Below, in pieces: positions 52,228 through 61,335 of a stretch of 64,000 nucleotides of DNA (positions within the stretch are counted from its first letter, which is position 1; each line of letters opens with the position of its first letter). The DNA is from Bin80 sp965215475 (lineage in GTDB: Bacteria; Bacteroidota; Rhodothermia; Rhodothermales; Bin80). The stretch is from positions 3,472,001-3,536,000 of the forward strand of contig OZ244061.1 of NCBI GenBank assembly GCA_965215475.1, given 5' to 3'. The notes below the pieces were generated by a model that was not told the DNA's origin, did not search any database, and was given only the letters and a program-made list of their open reading frames with translations. Position numbers and translations under genes: made by a program.

Positions 52228-55200
52228 TTGGTCCCATCCCCGGTTGATCTACATATCAGTCCCGAAATGGTCTCCGATGAGACCAGACGCCTTGCTGTAC
52301 CTGGTCCACCTACTGGTCTCCGTATAGCCGTTCAATATCATGACGTGTATTGGACTTGGTTTCCCCCAGACGATAATGGTGGCTCCGCGATCACTGGATA
52401 CAGGATTGAATGGTCTAGTAACGGCGGTACAGATTGGGATGTTCTGATCGCTAATACGGGTATTTTGGTTTCACGTCCTAACCGAAGAGTTGAATATAGG
52501 GTATACAGCAGTAGATTCACACCGGGGAGCACCTTTCATTTCCGGGTGATCGCCCTCAACTCCGATGGAAGCAGTCAGCCCTCCAATGTGGTTAATGGCA
52601 CTATAGCACCGCAAAGCTCACAGAGTGGATTTCCCACCAATGTGATGGCCGAACTGAGCTCGTCCGATGGAATCACTGTTTCTTGGGCTGCACCCACAGA
52701 TCTAAGACCTGGATTTGAAGTGGTCAGCTACGAGCTCTTCAGGTCTGATGATAATGGAGATTTCTGGACAATTCTTGAGGAGGATATACCATCAACTTCG
52801 TTGAGTTATACCGATGCTTCAGCAACGCTTGGCAACACATACGGCTATCGTCTGAAAGCGAATATTAGTCAATATTTTGGTTTGAGTTTATTTTCAACCC
52901 CTTCTGAGTTTATCACCTTCGCAATCCCCCCGGGTGCTCCCACCGCATTAGGTGCGGCCGCTGGATCTGGCTCCACGGATCTTTCCTGGACCGCCCCGGC
53001 CGAGGATGGTGGCAGTGCGATCACGGGGTACAAGGTAGAAGCCCTCTCACTCACAGTTCCGGGAAGCAGCTGGATCACGCTGGAAGACGATACCGAATCA
53101 ACGACCACAACCTACTCGCATGACCACACCACCGATGCTGGACAGGTCTGGTTGGGACAGGCGCGCCAATACCGCGTCAGTGCAATCAATTCGGCGGGGG
53201 CTGGCCCTCCGACGCCCCCTTTGGTCATGACGGGACGGCCGGATAATCTGATCATCACTTCGGGATCGCCCACCCGAGTGAGCCTGAAATGGACCGCGCC
53301 CGCAGCGAGCTCCCTTCGAATCACAGGATACCGGATTGAGGTGTCTCCTAATGGAACCGATAGCTGGACCACGGTGGGCCCCAATACCTCCTTCACGACC
53401 ACAGAGACGTCCTATACTCATACCGGGCTGGCTCTGGAGACCGAATACCACTACAGGGTGTATGCCATTAGTCGTGAGGCAGGAGAAAGCCCTCACCCCT
53501 CCAATGTTATCCGCATCGTAACGGGGCCAAGCGTGGCGCCCAATCGACCACCGGGGGTGACCGCGATCGTCGGCACGGATCGGTCGGCCACGGTTACCTG
53601 GACGGTACCCTACGATGGGGGCTCCCCCATTACGGGTTATGAGGTGAACTATAATTACAGCGGAGAGCCTGATTATATATGGAATCTCCAACCCCGCGTT
53701 GGAGAGGCGGTCCGAAGTTATACGCATACGGATTTAGTGGTGGACTCCACCTATCGTTACTTTGTACGCGCCATCAATGCGAAGGGAGAGAGCAGTCGGT
53801 CCGAGATCGCGCGTGCCCGCATTACAGGAACGGTGTCTGCGCCCACGGCGCCTCAGTCCCTGACCGCTACGGCGGGCGGGCATACGATCATCAACCTGAG
53901 GTGGTCGCCCCCAACAAGTCATGGCGGATCTCTGGTCACAGGATACAAGATTGAAGTATCTACCGATGGCACCAATTTCATGGATCTGGTGGCCAATACC
54001 ATGTCCACGGCCACGTTCTATCAGCACACTAGACTATCGAGAGGAGATGAACGTCATTATCGGATCGCCGCCATCACGGACCGTTTTCCAGTCGGTGGTG
54101 CTACGTCCGAGGTGGTCCGTGGCGAGACGGGCACCCCTCCGGCCATCACCGCGCCCGGTGCCCCGACCTCGCTGACCGCCGCGGCCGATGGGCAAACCAC
54201 GATTAACCTGAGTTGGACCGCGCCCACCAGTACGGGCGGCAGCCCCATTACGGGATATCAGATTGAGGTCTCGCCCAATGGCACCTCGGACTGGACCGAT
54301 CTGGCAGACAATACCGAATCCACGGCTACGACCTATTCTCATACGGGCTTGAGTGCAGGTACCACCCGTCATTACCGGGTGCGTGCGATCAATAATGTGG
54401 ACACAAGTACACCGTCCGATGTGGCCATGGCCACGACCAGTGCGCAGGCCACGGCGACGGCCCCCGGTGCTCCAACGTCCCTCACCGCCACGGCCTCGGG
54501 AGAAACAACGATCAACCTGAGTTGGACGGCACCCGCCAGCAATGGCGGCAGCCCCATCACGGGCTATCTGATTGAGGTCTCCACCGATAGAGGGGCGACC
54601 TTCACACCATTGGTCCCGAGTCATCCGACGATCTCCTATGCGCATACGGGCCTGACCGCAGGCACCACCCGTCATTACCGGGTGCGTGCGATCAATTCGG
54701 TGAACCTTGGGGATCCCTCCAATGTCGCCACGGCGACCACGGCGGATGTAGCAAATCCGACGGCACCCGGCGCGCCAAGGTCCCTCACCGCCACCGCCTC
54801 GGGACAAACGACCATCAACCTGACTTGGACGGCGCCCGCCAGCAATGGGGGCGCAGCGATTACCGGATATACATTGGAAGTATCCACCGATGGGGGGACG
54901 ACCTTCACACCATTGGTGGCGAGTCAGTTGGCAACCACCTATGCGCACACCGGGCTTTCGGCAGGAGTGACGCGTCACTACCGGGTCCGTGCGATCAACT
55001 CGGCAACATTATCCGGCGCATGGTCGAATGTGGTCAATGCCACGACCGCAAGTAGCGGCGGGGGAGGAGGTGGGGGCACGAGTCTACCAGCACTCACATT
55101 TGCCGTGGCCTCGGCCAGCGTGGATGAAGCGGCGGGCACCTACCGGGTCCAGCGTGACCCTCAGCGCCTCATCCAGCACCGCGACCACGCTCAGCTATAC

Positions 55201-55305
55201 CCTATCAGGGACGGCCACCCAAGGCACCGACTATACGATTCCCTCCTCGGTTACGCTGCCCGCCAATGCCACCTCGGCACAGATTCCCATCGTGATCGTC
55301 AATGA
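52228..55305 (+). CDS. fibronectin type III repeat segment of the secreted protein
   Basis: This open frame (TTG at 52228, but coding-like from 52082) holds nine fibronectin type III domains of about 95-105 residues. Each has a start like PGAPTSLTA, a central INLSWTAP with the conserved Trp, GGSPITGY, and RHYRVRAINS before the next linker. Domains 7-9 are nearly identical. The first two domains differ in sequence and have normal base composition; from about 52930 the DNA is strongly GC-rich. FnIII arrays mediate adhesion or spacing at the cell surface. The frame ends in unrelated residues after VDEAAGT because of a frame break at about 55135. Confidence 0.8.
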   Translation: MVPSPVDLHISPEMVSDETRRLAVPGPPTGLRIAVQYHDVYWTWFPPDDNGGSAITGYRIEWSSNGGTDWDVLIANTGILVSRPNRRVEYRVYSSRFTPGSTFHFRVIALNSDGSSQPSNVVNGTIAPQSSQSGFPTNVMAELSSSDGITVSWAAPTDLRPGFEVVSYELFRSDDNGDFWTILEEDIPSTSLSYTDASATLGNTYGYRLKANISQYFGLSLFSTPSEFITFAIPPGAPTALGAAAGSGSTDLSWTAPAEDGGSAITGYKVEALSLTVPGSSWITLEDDTESTTTTYSHDHTTDAGQVWLGQARQYRVSAINSAGAGPPTPPLVMTGRPDNLIITSGSPTRVSLKWTAPAASSLRITGYRIEVSPNGTDSWTTVGPNTSFTTTETSYTHTGLALETEYHYRVYAISREAGESPHPSNVIRIVTGPSVAPNRPPGVTAIVGTDRSATVTWTVPYDGGSPITGYEVNYNYSGEPDYIWNLQPRVGEAVRSYTHTDLVVDSTYRYFVRAINAKGESSRSEIARARITGTVSAPTAPQSLTATAGGHTIINLRWSPPTSHGGSLVTGYKIEVSTDGTNFMDLVANTMSTATFYQHTRLSRGDERHYRIAAITDRFPVGGATSEVVRGETGTPPAITAPGAPTSLTAAADGQTTINLSWTAPTSTGGSPITGYQIEVSPNGTSDWTDLADNTESTATTYSHTGLSAGTTRHYRVRAINNVDTSTPSDVAMATTSAQATATAPGAPTSLTATASGETTINLSWTAPASNGGSPITGYLIEVSTDRGATFTPLVPSHPTISYAHTGLTAGTTRHYRVRAINSVNLGDPSNVATATTADVANPTAPGAPRSLTATASGQTTINLTWTAPASNGGAAITGYTLEVSTDGGTTFTPLVASQLATTYAHTGLSAGVTRHYRVRAINSATLSGAWSNVVNATTASSGGGGGGGTSLPALTFAVASASVDEAAGTYRVQRDPQRLIQHRDHAQLYPIRDGHPRHRLYDSLLGYAARQCHLGTDSHRDRQ
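54151..55050 (+). repeat. tandem near-identical FnIII-encoding repeats (three units)
   Basis: Units start near 54151, 54460 and 54763 (period about 303-309 bases), each encoding APGAP(T/R)SLTA to the RHYRVRAIN segment. They are very similar at the DNA level. Such units expand or contract by recombination. Confidence 0.75.
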
Positions 55306-56551
55306 CCAAGAAGAAGAACCCGACGAAACCATCCTCGTGACGCTGGTCAGTAGCAGTGGCTATACGCTTGGAAGCATTACCGCCTTTACGCTCACCATTA
55401 CCGACAATGATGGCACCACCGTATCGTTTGCCCAGACGCTTTCCGATCAGTCCTATGAGGTAGGCGTTCCCATTCAGGAGCTCACGCTCCCCGCTGCGCA
55501 GCAAGGAACGCCTCCCTACAGGTATGCGCTGACGCCAGAGTTGCCCAAAGGGCTTGCGTTTGATGTGTCCACGCGGGTTTTAAGTGGCACTCCCACCGAA
55601 GCCGCTGCCGCAAAGACCTATACCTATACGGTCACCGATGCCAGTGATAATACAGCAATGCAGCAGTTTACCCTTGCAGTTGTTCAGCCGGAGGCGTTGA
55701 CCTTTACCGAAACGATCGCTGATCAGAAATATCCCGTTCAGATTCCGGTTCCCGATCAAATTCTTCCCCCTGCAGCCGGGGGCGTTGCGCCGTATACCTA
55801 CACCTTGACCCCGGAATTGCCGGAGGGACTCACCTTTGATCCGAGCACCCGGGCCTTGCGCGGAACGCCGACCGAGGTGGCATCCACCCAAACCTATACC
55901 TATGTTGCAGAAGATCGCGCGGGAACGCAGACGCAGCAGACGTTTGATCTGGAGGTGTATCAAATGTCCTTTACCGAAAGGGTTCCCGACCAATCCTATG
56001 CCCGGGGCGAACCCATTGCGGACCTGGTCCTCCCGGAAGCGACCGGTGGAGTCTCGCCAATTGCGTACACCTTGAACCTGCTGGAGCTTCCGCTGGGCTT
56101 GCAGTTTGATCTTCCCACTCGTACGATTCGGGGCATCCCCACAGAGATGACCCCGCCCAGGTCTCTGACCTATCGGGCCGTGGATGCGAACCAAGCCGAG
56201 GACCGTCTAGCCTTCACCATGGAGGTGATCTCCCCGGTCTCGACCGAAGCGGCCTCGGGGAGGCCCCAGGAATTCCGGGTCTATCCGAATTACCCGAATC
56301 CGTTCCAGCGTTCAACGCATCTGGTGTTGGATCTACCCTGGCCCGCACAGGTACGGGTGGACGTGTTGGACATGACGGGCCGGCGCGTGATGGCGATCCC
56401 GGCCGCGGATCTGAGCGCAGGATGGACCCATGAAATCGAATTGACGGGCCTGGAACTCTCCTCGGGAACCTACCTGTACCGGATCCAGGCGACCTCGATG
56501 GGTGATCCGTCCTCTTCGGTCTATGTCGGCCAGTTTGTACGTGTCAAGTGA
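54989..56551 (+). CDS. Calx-beta, putative-Ig repeats and T9SS sorting tail of the secreted protein
   Basis: From about 55136 this frame carries the continuation of the protein: a Calx-beta domain (VTLSASSSTATTLSYTLSG to EEEPDETILVTLVSS), three repeats of the putative-Ig (He_PIG) type with LPKGLAFD, LPEGLTFD and LPLGLQFD followed by GTPTE or GIPTE, and a type IX secretion sorting domain (FRVYPNYPNPF, DMTGRRV, LSSGTYLYRI). The ATG at 54989 lies in the wrong-frame overlap and is unlikely to be a real start. The tail predicts export across the outer membrane by T9SS and surface attachment or release. Confidence 0.82.
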   Translation: MRSTRQHYPAHGRMWSMPRPQVAAGEEVGARVYQHSHLPWPRPAWMKRRAPTGSSVTLSASSSTATTLSYTLSGTATQGTDYTIPSSVTLPANATSAQIPIVIVNDQEEEPDETILVTLVSSSGYTLGSITAFTLTITDNDGTTVSFAQTLSDQSYEVGVPIQELTLPAAQQGTPPYRYALTPELPKGLAFDVSTRVLSGTPTEAAAAKTYTYTVTDASDNTAMQQFTLAVVQPEALTFTETIADQKYPVQIPVPDQILPPAAGGVAPYTYTLTPELPEGLTFDPSTRALRGTPTEVASTQTYTYVAEDRAGTQTQQTFDLEVYQMSFTERVPDQSYARGEPIADLVLPEATGGVSPIAYTLNLLELPLGLQFDLPTRTIRGIPTEMTPPRSLTYRAVDANQAEDRLAFTMEVISPVSTEAASGRPQEFRVYPNYPNPFQRSTHLVLDLPWPAQVRVDVLDMTGRRVMAIPAADLSAGWTHEIELTGLELSSGTYLYRIQATSMGDPSSSVYVGQFVRVK

Positions 56552-56556
56552 TGTTG

Positions 56557-56589
56557 GAGGGGGCAGGAGGAGTGATTTCCTGCCTCCTT
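56557..56589 (+). terminator. possible terminator after the T9SS protein
   Basis: An 11-bp stem with two G-T pairs (GGCAGG core pairing with CCTGCC) and an 11-base loop starts six bases after the stop codon. The following TTAATCGCACAATTT is only mildly T-rich. Confidence 0.45.
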
Positions 56590-56725
56590 AATCGCACAAT
56601 TTGAAAAATAGGCGGTTCAACGAGAGAATAAGTTAGGAAAAATCATTATTCCCCACGAAATAGGGAATGACCGAAACAAGCCCTCTGTCGTGAGAGCAAG
56701 GAATAATCTGAAATAGAAGCCCTTC

Positions 56726-57415
56726 ATGGCTAAAATTGTAATTACAGGAGCGAGTAGCGGGATTGGTGCCGCGATGGCTCAATTATTTTGCCAGGATGCT
56801 CTCCATGAAATGATTTTGATTGGGCGCTCTGTTAACCGTTTGGAAGCTGTAGCAAATTCGACCAACGCGCATCCACTAATATGTGATATTACAGATGAAT
56901 CTCAGGTGAAAAGTGCAAGTAATGAGATTAGTGAAAGATTTCAATCTCCACCAGATGTATTGATCAATAATGCGGGGCATTTTGTGGCGACGCCATTTCT
57001 ACAAACTACTTCTGACATATTTAAGGAGCAGATTGAATCGAATCTGACCGGATCGTTTTTGATCACGAAAAACCTTCTTCCAGTCATGATCTCTGCCAAA
57101 TCCGGCCACGTATTTTTTGTAGGATCGGTTGCATCCATCAAAGGTTATGCGGGAGCATCTGCTTATTGTGCAGCAAAACATGGACTACTTGGACTTGCAA
57201 GAGCAATTCGTGCAGAGACGCTCCATACAGGTGTGCGGGTGACAACAATTCTCCCAGGGGCGACATTTACGCCAAGTTGGGATAGGACCACGCTACCGGA
57301 GGATCGGTTTATGCCACCAGAAGATGTAGCTCAATGCGTTCTTGACGCATGGAGACTTAGCTCCCGGACGGTGATCGAGGAATTATTAGTCAGACCTGCG
57401 AAAGGTGATATTTAG
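56726..57415 (+). CDS. short-chain dehydrogenase/reductase (SDR)
   Basis: The 229-residue classical SDR has the NAD(P)-binding TGASSGIG at residues 7-14, NNAG at 81-84, and the catalytic Ser134, Tyr147 and Lys151 (SAYCAAKHG). It resembles 3-oxoacyl-ACP reductase and sepiapterin-reductase-like members; the substrate is not predictable. It is followed after 46 bases by a YfiT/DinB-like gene in the same direction. Confidence 0.9.
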   Translation: MAKIVITGASSGIGAAMAQLFCQDALHEMILIGRSVNRLEAVANSTNAHPLICDITDESQVKSASNEISERFQSPPDVLINNAGHFVATPFLQTTSDIFKEQIESNLTGSFLITKNLLPVMISAKSGHVFFVGSVASIKGYAGASAYCAAKHGLLGLARAIRAETLHTGVRVTTILPGATFTPSWDRTTLPEDRFMPPEDVAQCVLDAWRLSSRTVIEELLVRPAKGDI

Positions 57416-57461
57416 GATCAAGTATAATTCCTAAGGTAACCCTGAAAATATCTTTCCCACA

Positions 57462-57989
57462 ATGCCAAACGATTTACGATATCCCATTGGTTCAGTTCAG
57501 ATCGTAGAAGAACTCTCTGACTTGGAGCGAAATAATCATATTGACGAGATTGCATCTGTCCCTGAACTACTCCGACAAGCTCTATCAGGGTTGGAGGAAG
57601 ATCAACTGGAGACGCCCTATCGCCCCGATGGCTGGACCGTCAGGCAACTCGTTCACCATATAGCTGATAGTCACCTGAATGCATATATCAGGTTTCGATG
57701 GGCACTGACTGAAGATTTTCCCTTAATTAAGGCTTATGACCAAAATCAATGGGCCAAGTTACCGGATGCATGTGACGGTCCAGTGGAAGAATCAGTCACC
57801 CTGATTGACGCGCTGCATCGCCGATGGTGCAGATTGATGCGTGCAATGGACAAGGATGATTGGAAGCGAGAAGTCAATCATCCTGAAGATGGGATCCGCT
57901 CCTGTCAGGATTTTCTGATAATCTATGCATGGCATGGGCTTCATCATATTGCACATATCACAAACCTTCGGGAACGGCAAGGATGGTGA
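57462..57989 (+). CDS. DinB/YfiT-like putative metal-dependent hydrolase or bacillithiol transferase
   Basis: The 175-residue four-helix protein of the DinB superfamily starts RYPIGSVQIVEELSDLERNNHIDEIASVPELLRQAL. It contains TVRQLVHHIADSHLNAY, with His65/66 as a metal ligand, and YAWHGLHHIAHI near the C-terminus with the other two His. This matches the YfiT family, studied as metal-dependent hydrolases and thiol transferases. The three metal-ligand positions seem intact. The thiol partner in this organism is not known. Confidence 0.88.
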   Translation: MPNDLRYPIGSVQIVEELSDLERNNHIDEIASVPELLRQALSGLEEDQLETPYRPDGWTVRQLVHHIADSHLNAYIRFRWALTEDFPLIKAYDQNQWAKLPDACDGPVEESVTLIDALHRRWCRLMRAMDKDDWKREVNHPEDGIRSCQDFLIIYAWHGLHHIAHITNLRERQGW

Positions 57990-58110
57990 GAAGGAGAACC
58001 TGATCCAGATGTCTCAATTACGGGAGTCCTACGTGATTCATAGGATCACAGAAAAACGTACTATAAATTTGCTTGGAATGCATATGATCATTGATTGAAT
58101 CAAGCGTATG

Positions 58111-59259
58111 TCAGAAGTTGAAGTTCCGAGTAATGAGAATAATGAGAAGAGGAATCACAAAAAAGATACAACCCAGATAAACTGCAGCCCAAGCACGATT
58201 TTTCACGACTAGTCCACCCAGATATTCGGCCATTATCACTGGAATTTTGCGCAACTTTTTCACGGGAAGAAAAGCGAGTACACCGCAACAATTGAAAATC
58301 AGATGAGCGAGAGCTACCTGTAGGGCAGAGATCCCTAGTGTATCGCCTCCGCTGGACAAAACAAGAGCGGCAAGTAATGCGGTAATCGTCGTACCAATAT
58401 TGGCTCCTAAGACGAAAGGGAAAATTTGGGATACGGTGACAATGCCCGCTCCAACTAATGGAACCGTGATAGAGGTAGTAATAGAGGAACTCTGTACCAT
58501 AATGGTAACTAGAGTACCAAAAGCCAAAGCAAGAGGAGCGGGGCCGAATAAATACTTATTGATGAGCCGTTCGGAGCGTCCAAGAAATAATGATCTGAGC
58601 AGAGTTACCAGATAGCGTAAGGATAGAAATAATAAAAGTACCCCTAGGATCAATACCAGAACACCTGAATTTAGCATCAACTGAACTAGGTGATCTACGA
58701 TCGGTGCAGTCATCTGGCCAACAAAGTCAAATAATTCCGTTCCACCTACGCCTGTGACTCCTTCAGTCAGAGCAGCAGATGATCTTGACAAAAACCCGAA
58801 AGCCAGCTCAAGGGGGAAAAAGAGTGCGACGGCTAGCAGGTTAAAAAAATCATGGACAGTAGCGGCTCCCATAGCTCGGCCAAATTCATCTTTTCGTGCA
58901 ATATGACCTAATGAAACGATCGTATTTGTAACACTGGTACCAACATTGGCTCCAAGTACAATGGGAATTGCTCCGGCAACCGTCAAGCCACCGCCAGCAA
59001 CTGCGGATACCGCCAGTGAGGTGACTGTTGAAGAGCTTTGGACTAAGGAGGTGGCAAGAATCCCAATAAAAAGTGCAACAAAGGGGTTACTGGTGGTCTC
59101 AATTAGTTGGGCTGCAAATCCTTTCCCCAAGAGTTTCATGGAAGTGCCCATCAACTCCAAGCTTACAAAAAAGCAGAATAAAACTCCCAGTAGTCCCAAG
59201 ATGGGGAGTAGTGAAGTCAAGAGTTTGATTCCCGAGAGTTTCTGAGTAGTTTCCGACAT
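58111..59259 (-). CDS. Na/Pi cotransporter family protein
   Basis: The 382-residue membrane protein (ATG at 59259, MSETTQKLSG; an upstream ATG at 59331 would include a hairpin) belongs to the NptA/PF02690 family. It has two inverted repeats marked by LVQSSSTVTSLAVSAV and MVQSSSITTSITVPLVG, the signature QSSS motifs that bind Na+ and phosphate, each followed by LGANVGTSVTN or LGANIGTTITA. It imports phosphate or another anion with sodium. It lacks the C-terminal PhoU domain present in many bacterial members. Confidence 0.92.
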   Translation of the reverse strand: MSETTQKLSGIKLLTSLLPILGLLGVLFCFFVSLELMGTSMKLLGKGFAAQLIETTSNPFVALFIGILATSLVQSSSTVTSLAVSAVAGGGLTVAGAIPIVLGANVGTSVTNTIVSLGHIARKDEFGRAMGAATVHDFFNLLAVALFFPLELAFGFLSRSSAALTEGVTGVGGTELFDFVGQMTAPIVDHLVQLMLNSGVLVLILGVLLLFLSLRYLVTLLRSLFLGRSERLINKYLFGPAPLALAFGTLVTIMVQSSSITTSITVPLVGAGIVTVSQIFPFVLGANIGTTITALLAALVLSSGGDTLGISALQVALAHLIFNCCGVLAFLPVKKLRKIPVIMAEYLGGLVVKNRAWAAVYLGCIFFVIPLLIILITRNFNF

Positions 59260-59281
59260 GTAGGAGAAAGATAAAAGAGCA

Positions 59282-59312
59282 TCACATACGGGAGGGACAC
59301 TCCCGTATGTGA
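59282..59312 (-). terminator. intrinsic-terminator-like hairpin
   Basis: A perfect 13-bp stem (TCACATACGGGAG and complement) with a 5-base loop, followed on the minus strand by TGCTCTTTTATCTTT. It lies about 120 bases after the stop of the minus-strand T9SS-protein gene and 23 bases before the Na/Pi gene start, so it probably ends the upstream transcript. Confidence 0.7.
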
Positions 59313-59433
59313 GATCATAAATCTCTTGCAATCCCCTTCGTCAGCCCATAAAATATGTTTATAGGCACTCCTATGACAACATCTGTTCTCGAACGAAGAG
59401 GTTTTGCAAGAGGATATCCAAGAATATTCGACT

Positions 59434-61200
59434 CTATTTAAGTAGCATCATTTTACGAGTAAGAATCTGATTTGTAGTTCGTAACTGGTAGATATATAGA
59501 CCGCTAGCAAGTAGGCTTCCATCAAACGTTACATGATAGGTGCCGGCAGTTTTCAGCTCATTGACCAATAGTGCTACCTTCCGCCCCGTCAGATCATAGA
59601 CACCAAGGGTAACCTTCTGTGGTCGATCAAGGTTGAATTTAATCGTCGTAGCAGGATTGAAAGGGTTAGGATAATTTTGATCAAGTATTATATCGGTCGG
59701 CAATTCTCCTCTAGAGACTTCTTCAATTGAAGTTGAAAGATCTCCCACGTATCCGAGTTCATCCAAAGCCGTCCATCCAGTGAGCCAGTTATCACGACCG
59801 AATGCACCGATATAGTCGGTACGAGTGAAGAATGAATCATCCCCCGGATCTTTTCTGGGAAGAGTAAATGCAGGACTGTCAGAATGGGGCCTGGGATCAA
59901 GGGTTTCAGTTCCTTTGGTGCCACGCTCGATTCCTCGTAGTTTCGGATCGTCTATCTCGTTTTGATTATCCTCCATGTACTTGAGCAAAATGGAAAGAAA
60001 TTCCTGATCAGCTCCTGCAATCCAAGGTGTTGGCTCATTAGCATTTCCATCTCCTGCACCAAAATCCCACCAGATATTGTGAGTGAGTTCAAGATCGCCG
60101 GCCTCAAACCGTTTTCGGCTATCTTCTGTCTTGTCTCCTGTATTATCAATGTCTTCAATCTGGAATGCATGACCACCTTTATCCGTGTTAAATTGGGTAA
60201 AAATTGAATTATGATAGGATCCGCCAGAATTGTCGCGAAACATGAGCATTTCACCACGATCTGATTCTGGAGAAGCATTTGACCCAGCACCGACATACGT
60301 AGCATTATAGATATGGGGAGTAGCGTAGGGTTGGAAGTATTCATCTCCACCTGCACCGTCCTGCTCCGCTGCCGCTCCGGCTTTATCTGTGGCTTGTAGC
60401 ACAAACCAAAACTGACCTTTTCCTCGCCATCCTTGATCCCAGTCAACCGCATCATCAGCGTTAAAGACGCTTACGAAGTATTTCAGGTTGACAGTGCCAC
60501 CAAAGAATTCCACCCCATCGTCTCCACTCGCATAAACTTCAATATGCTCAAGTACTGTACCGGATCCAACGCCACCCAGGGTAAGCCCCTGGATTTCATT
60601 ACCATCGGATTCTCCGATATTAATTCCAGTATGACGGATGGATACATAGCGTAGGATGCCGGAATTATCGGAGCTATTATTACCGCCATACTCCGCACGC
60701 GTATCTCCATCAGGCACGAGTTCGTTAACCCCTTCAATTTCTTTATAATCTCCTTCCTTATCTCCGGGATTGTTTGTAGGAGCATGACCTAAAATCACAA
60801 GTCCGCCCCAGAGTCCGCGATCTTCATAAGTGAGTAAATCGTCACTTGAGATATTGTCCAGGACCGAGGTGAAGATGATGGGGTGTATGGCCGTTCCTTC
60901 GGCAAATATTCGACCTCCACGGGCGATTACGAGTGCAGATGCATTTGATCCGACTCCCTTTTCTGCCTTAATGACCGTTCCAGCTTGAATAGTCAGTTCA
61001 GCACCATTTTCAACGATCACAAGGCCGTCCAATATATAGACATTCTCAGCAGTCCATTGAACTTTGTCACCAGGGTTAATGTCAGCATCAACCACGGTGA
61101 CCTTTGGACGAGATTCGACATCGTCTTTTTGAGCTGTAGCATCCAGTGAAAATGTAGCTATCTGGAAAGCAACAAGGAACGCAGGGTAAAAAGTTTTCAT
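59434..61200 (-). CDS. secreted right-handed-repeat protein with T9SS sorting domain
   Basis: The 588-residue protein has a signal peptide (FLVAFQIATFSLDATAQ) and a body with beta-helix-like features: VYILDGLVIVENGAELTIQAGTVIKAEKG, GGRIFAEGTAIHPIIFTS, LWGGLVILGHAP and ISIRHTG-type strands. It ends in a T9SS type A domain (LDQNYPNPFNPATTIKFNL, DLTGRKV, LASGLYIYQLRT, KMMLLK). It resembles secreted proteins found next to TonB-dependent receptors in Bacteroidota, possibly binding a substrate for that receptor. Its start lies 135 bases downstream of the receptor's stop on the same strand. Confidence 0.87.
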   Translation of the reverse strand: MKTFYPAFLVAFQIATFSLDATAQKDDVESRPKVTVVDADINPGDKVQWTAENVYILDGLVIVENGAELTIQAGTVIKAEKGVGSNASALVIARGGRIFAEGTAIHPIIFTSVLDNISSDDLLTYEDRGLWGGLVILGHAPTNNPGDKEGDYKEIEGVNELVPDGDTRAEYGGNNSSDNSGILRYVSIRHTGINIGESDGNEIQGLTLGGVGSGTVLEHIEVYASGDDGVEFFGGTVNLKYFVSVFNADDAVDWDQGWRGKGQFWFVLQATDKAGAAAEQDGAGGDEYFQPYATPHIYNATYVGAGSNASPESDRGEMLMFRDNSGGSYHNSIFTQFNTDKGGHAFQIEDIDNTGDKTEDSRKRFEAGDLELTHNIWWDFGAGDGNANEPTPWIAGADQEFLSILLKYMEDNQNEIDDPKLRGIERGTKGTETLDPRPHSDSPAFTLPRKDPGDDSFFTRTDYIGAFGRDNWLTGWTALDELGYVGDLSTSIEEVSRGELPTDIILDQNYPNPFNPATTIKFNLDRPQKVTLGVYDLTGRKVALLVNELKTAGTYHVTFDGSLLASGLYIYQLRTTNQILTRKMMLLK

Positions 61201-61335
61201 AGGTTTATATAGTGAGAGCTTTTGGGGTAAGTACTACAGAAATACCTGGACATGACACATAGCGAAAGGGGTCGCAAATTCTTGTACCTGTCTGGGGGAG
61301 ATCTGGGTAAAAATCCACGTTCGTGGATACGTGAT

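Larger units (their letters stand above)
52034..56551 (+). pseudogene. large secreted FnIII/Calx-beta/Ig-like T9SS protein, whole locus with two frame breaks
   Basis: Read as one gene this locus would encode about 1500 residues. An ATG at 52034 gives a signal-peptide-like start (MLQFLLLVFVIPSGGGNAL). The frame then runs to a tract of nine C at 52112-52120; ten C would continue it into PPPHFSDDRAIGTLPDGF and the fibronectin domains, whereas nine C lead to a TAG shortly after. A second break lies at GGG 55134-55136, where one G fewer joins the FnIII part to the Calx-beta part. A homopolymer tract directly behind a secretion signal of a surface repeat protein is the layout of a phase-variable gene; assembly error is the simple alternative. 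Whole domain order: signal, nine FnIII, Calx-beta, three putative-Ig repeats, T9SS tail. Confidence 0.72.

Noticed and set aside
53098..55055. Several long minus-strand and alternate-frame open frames over the FnIII region
   Set aside because: They are shadows produced by the GC-rich repeated coding sequence and show only low-complexity Gly/Arg/Ala-rich translations.
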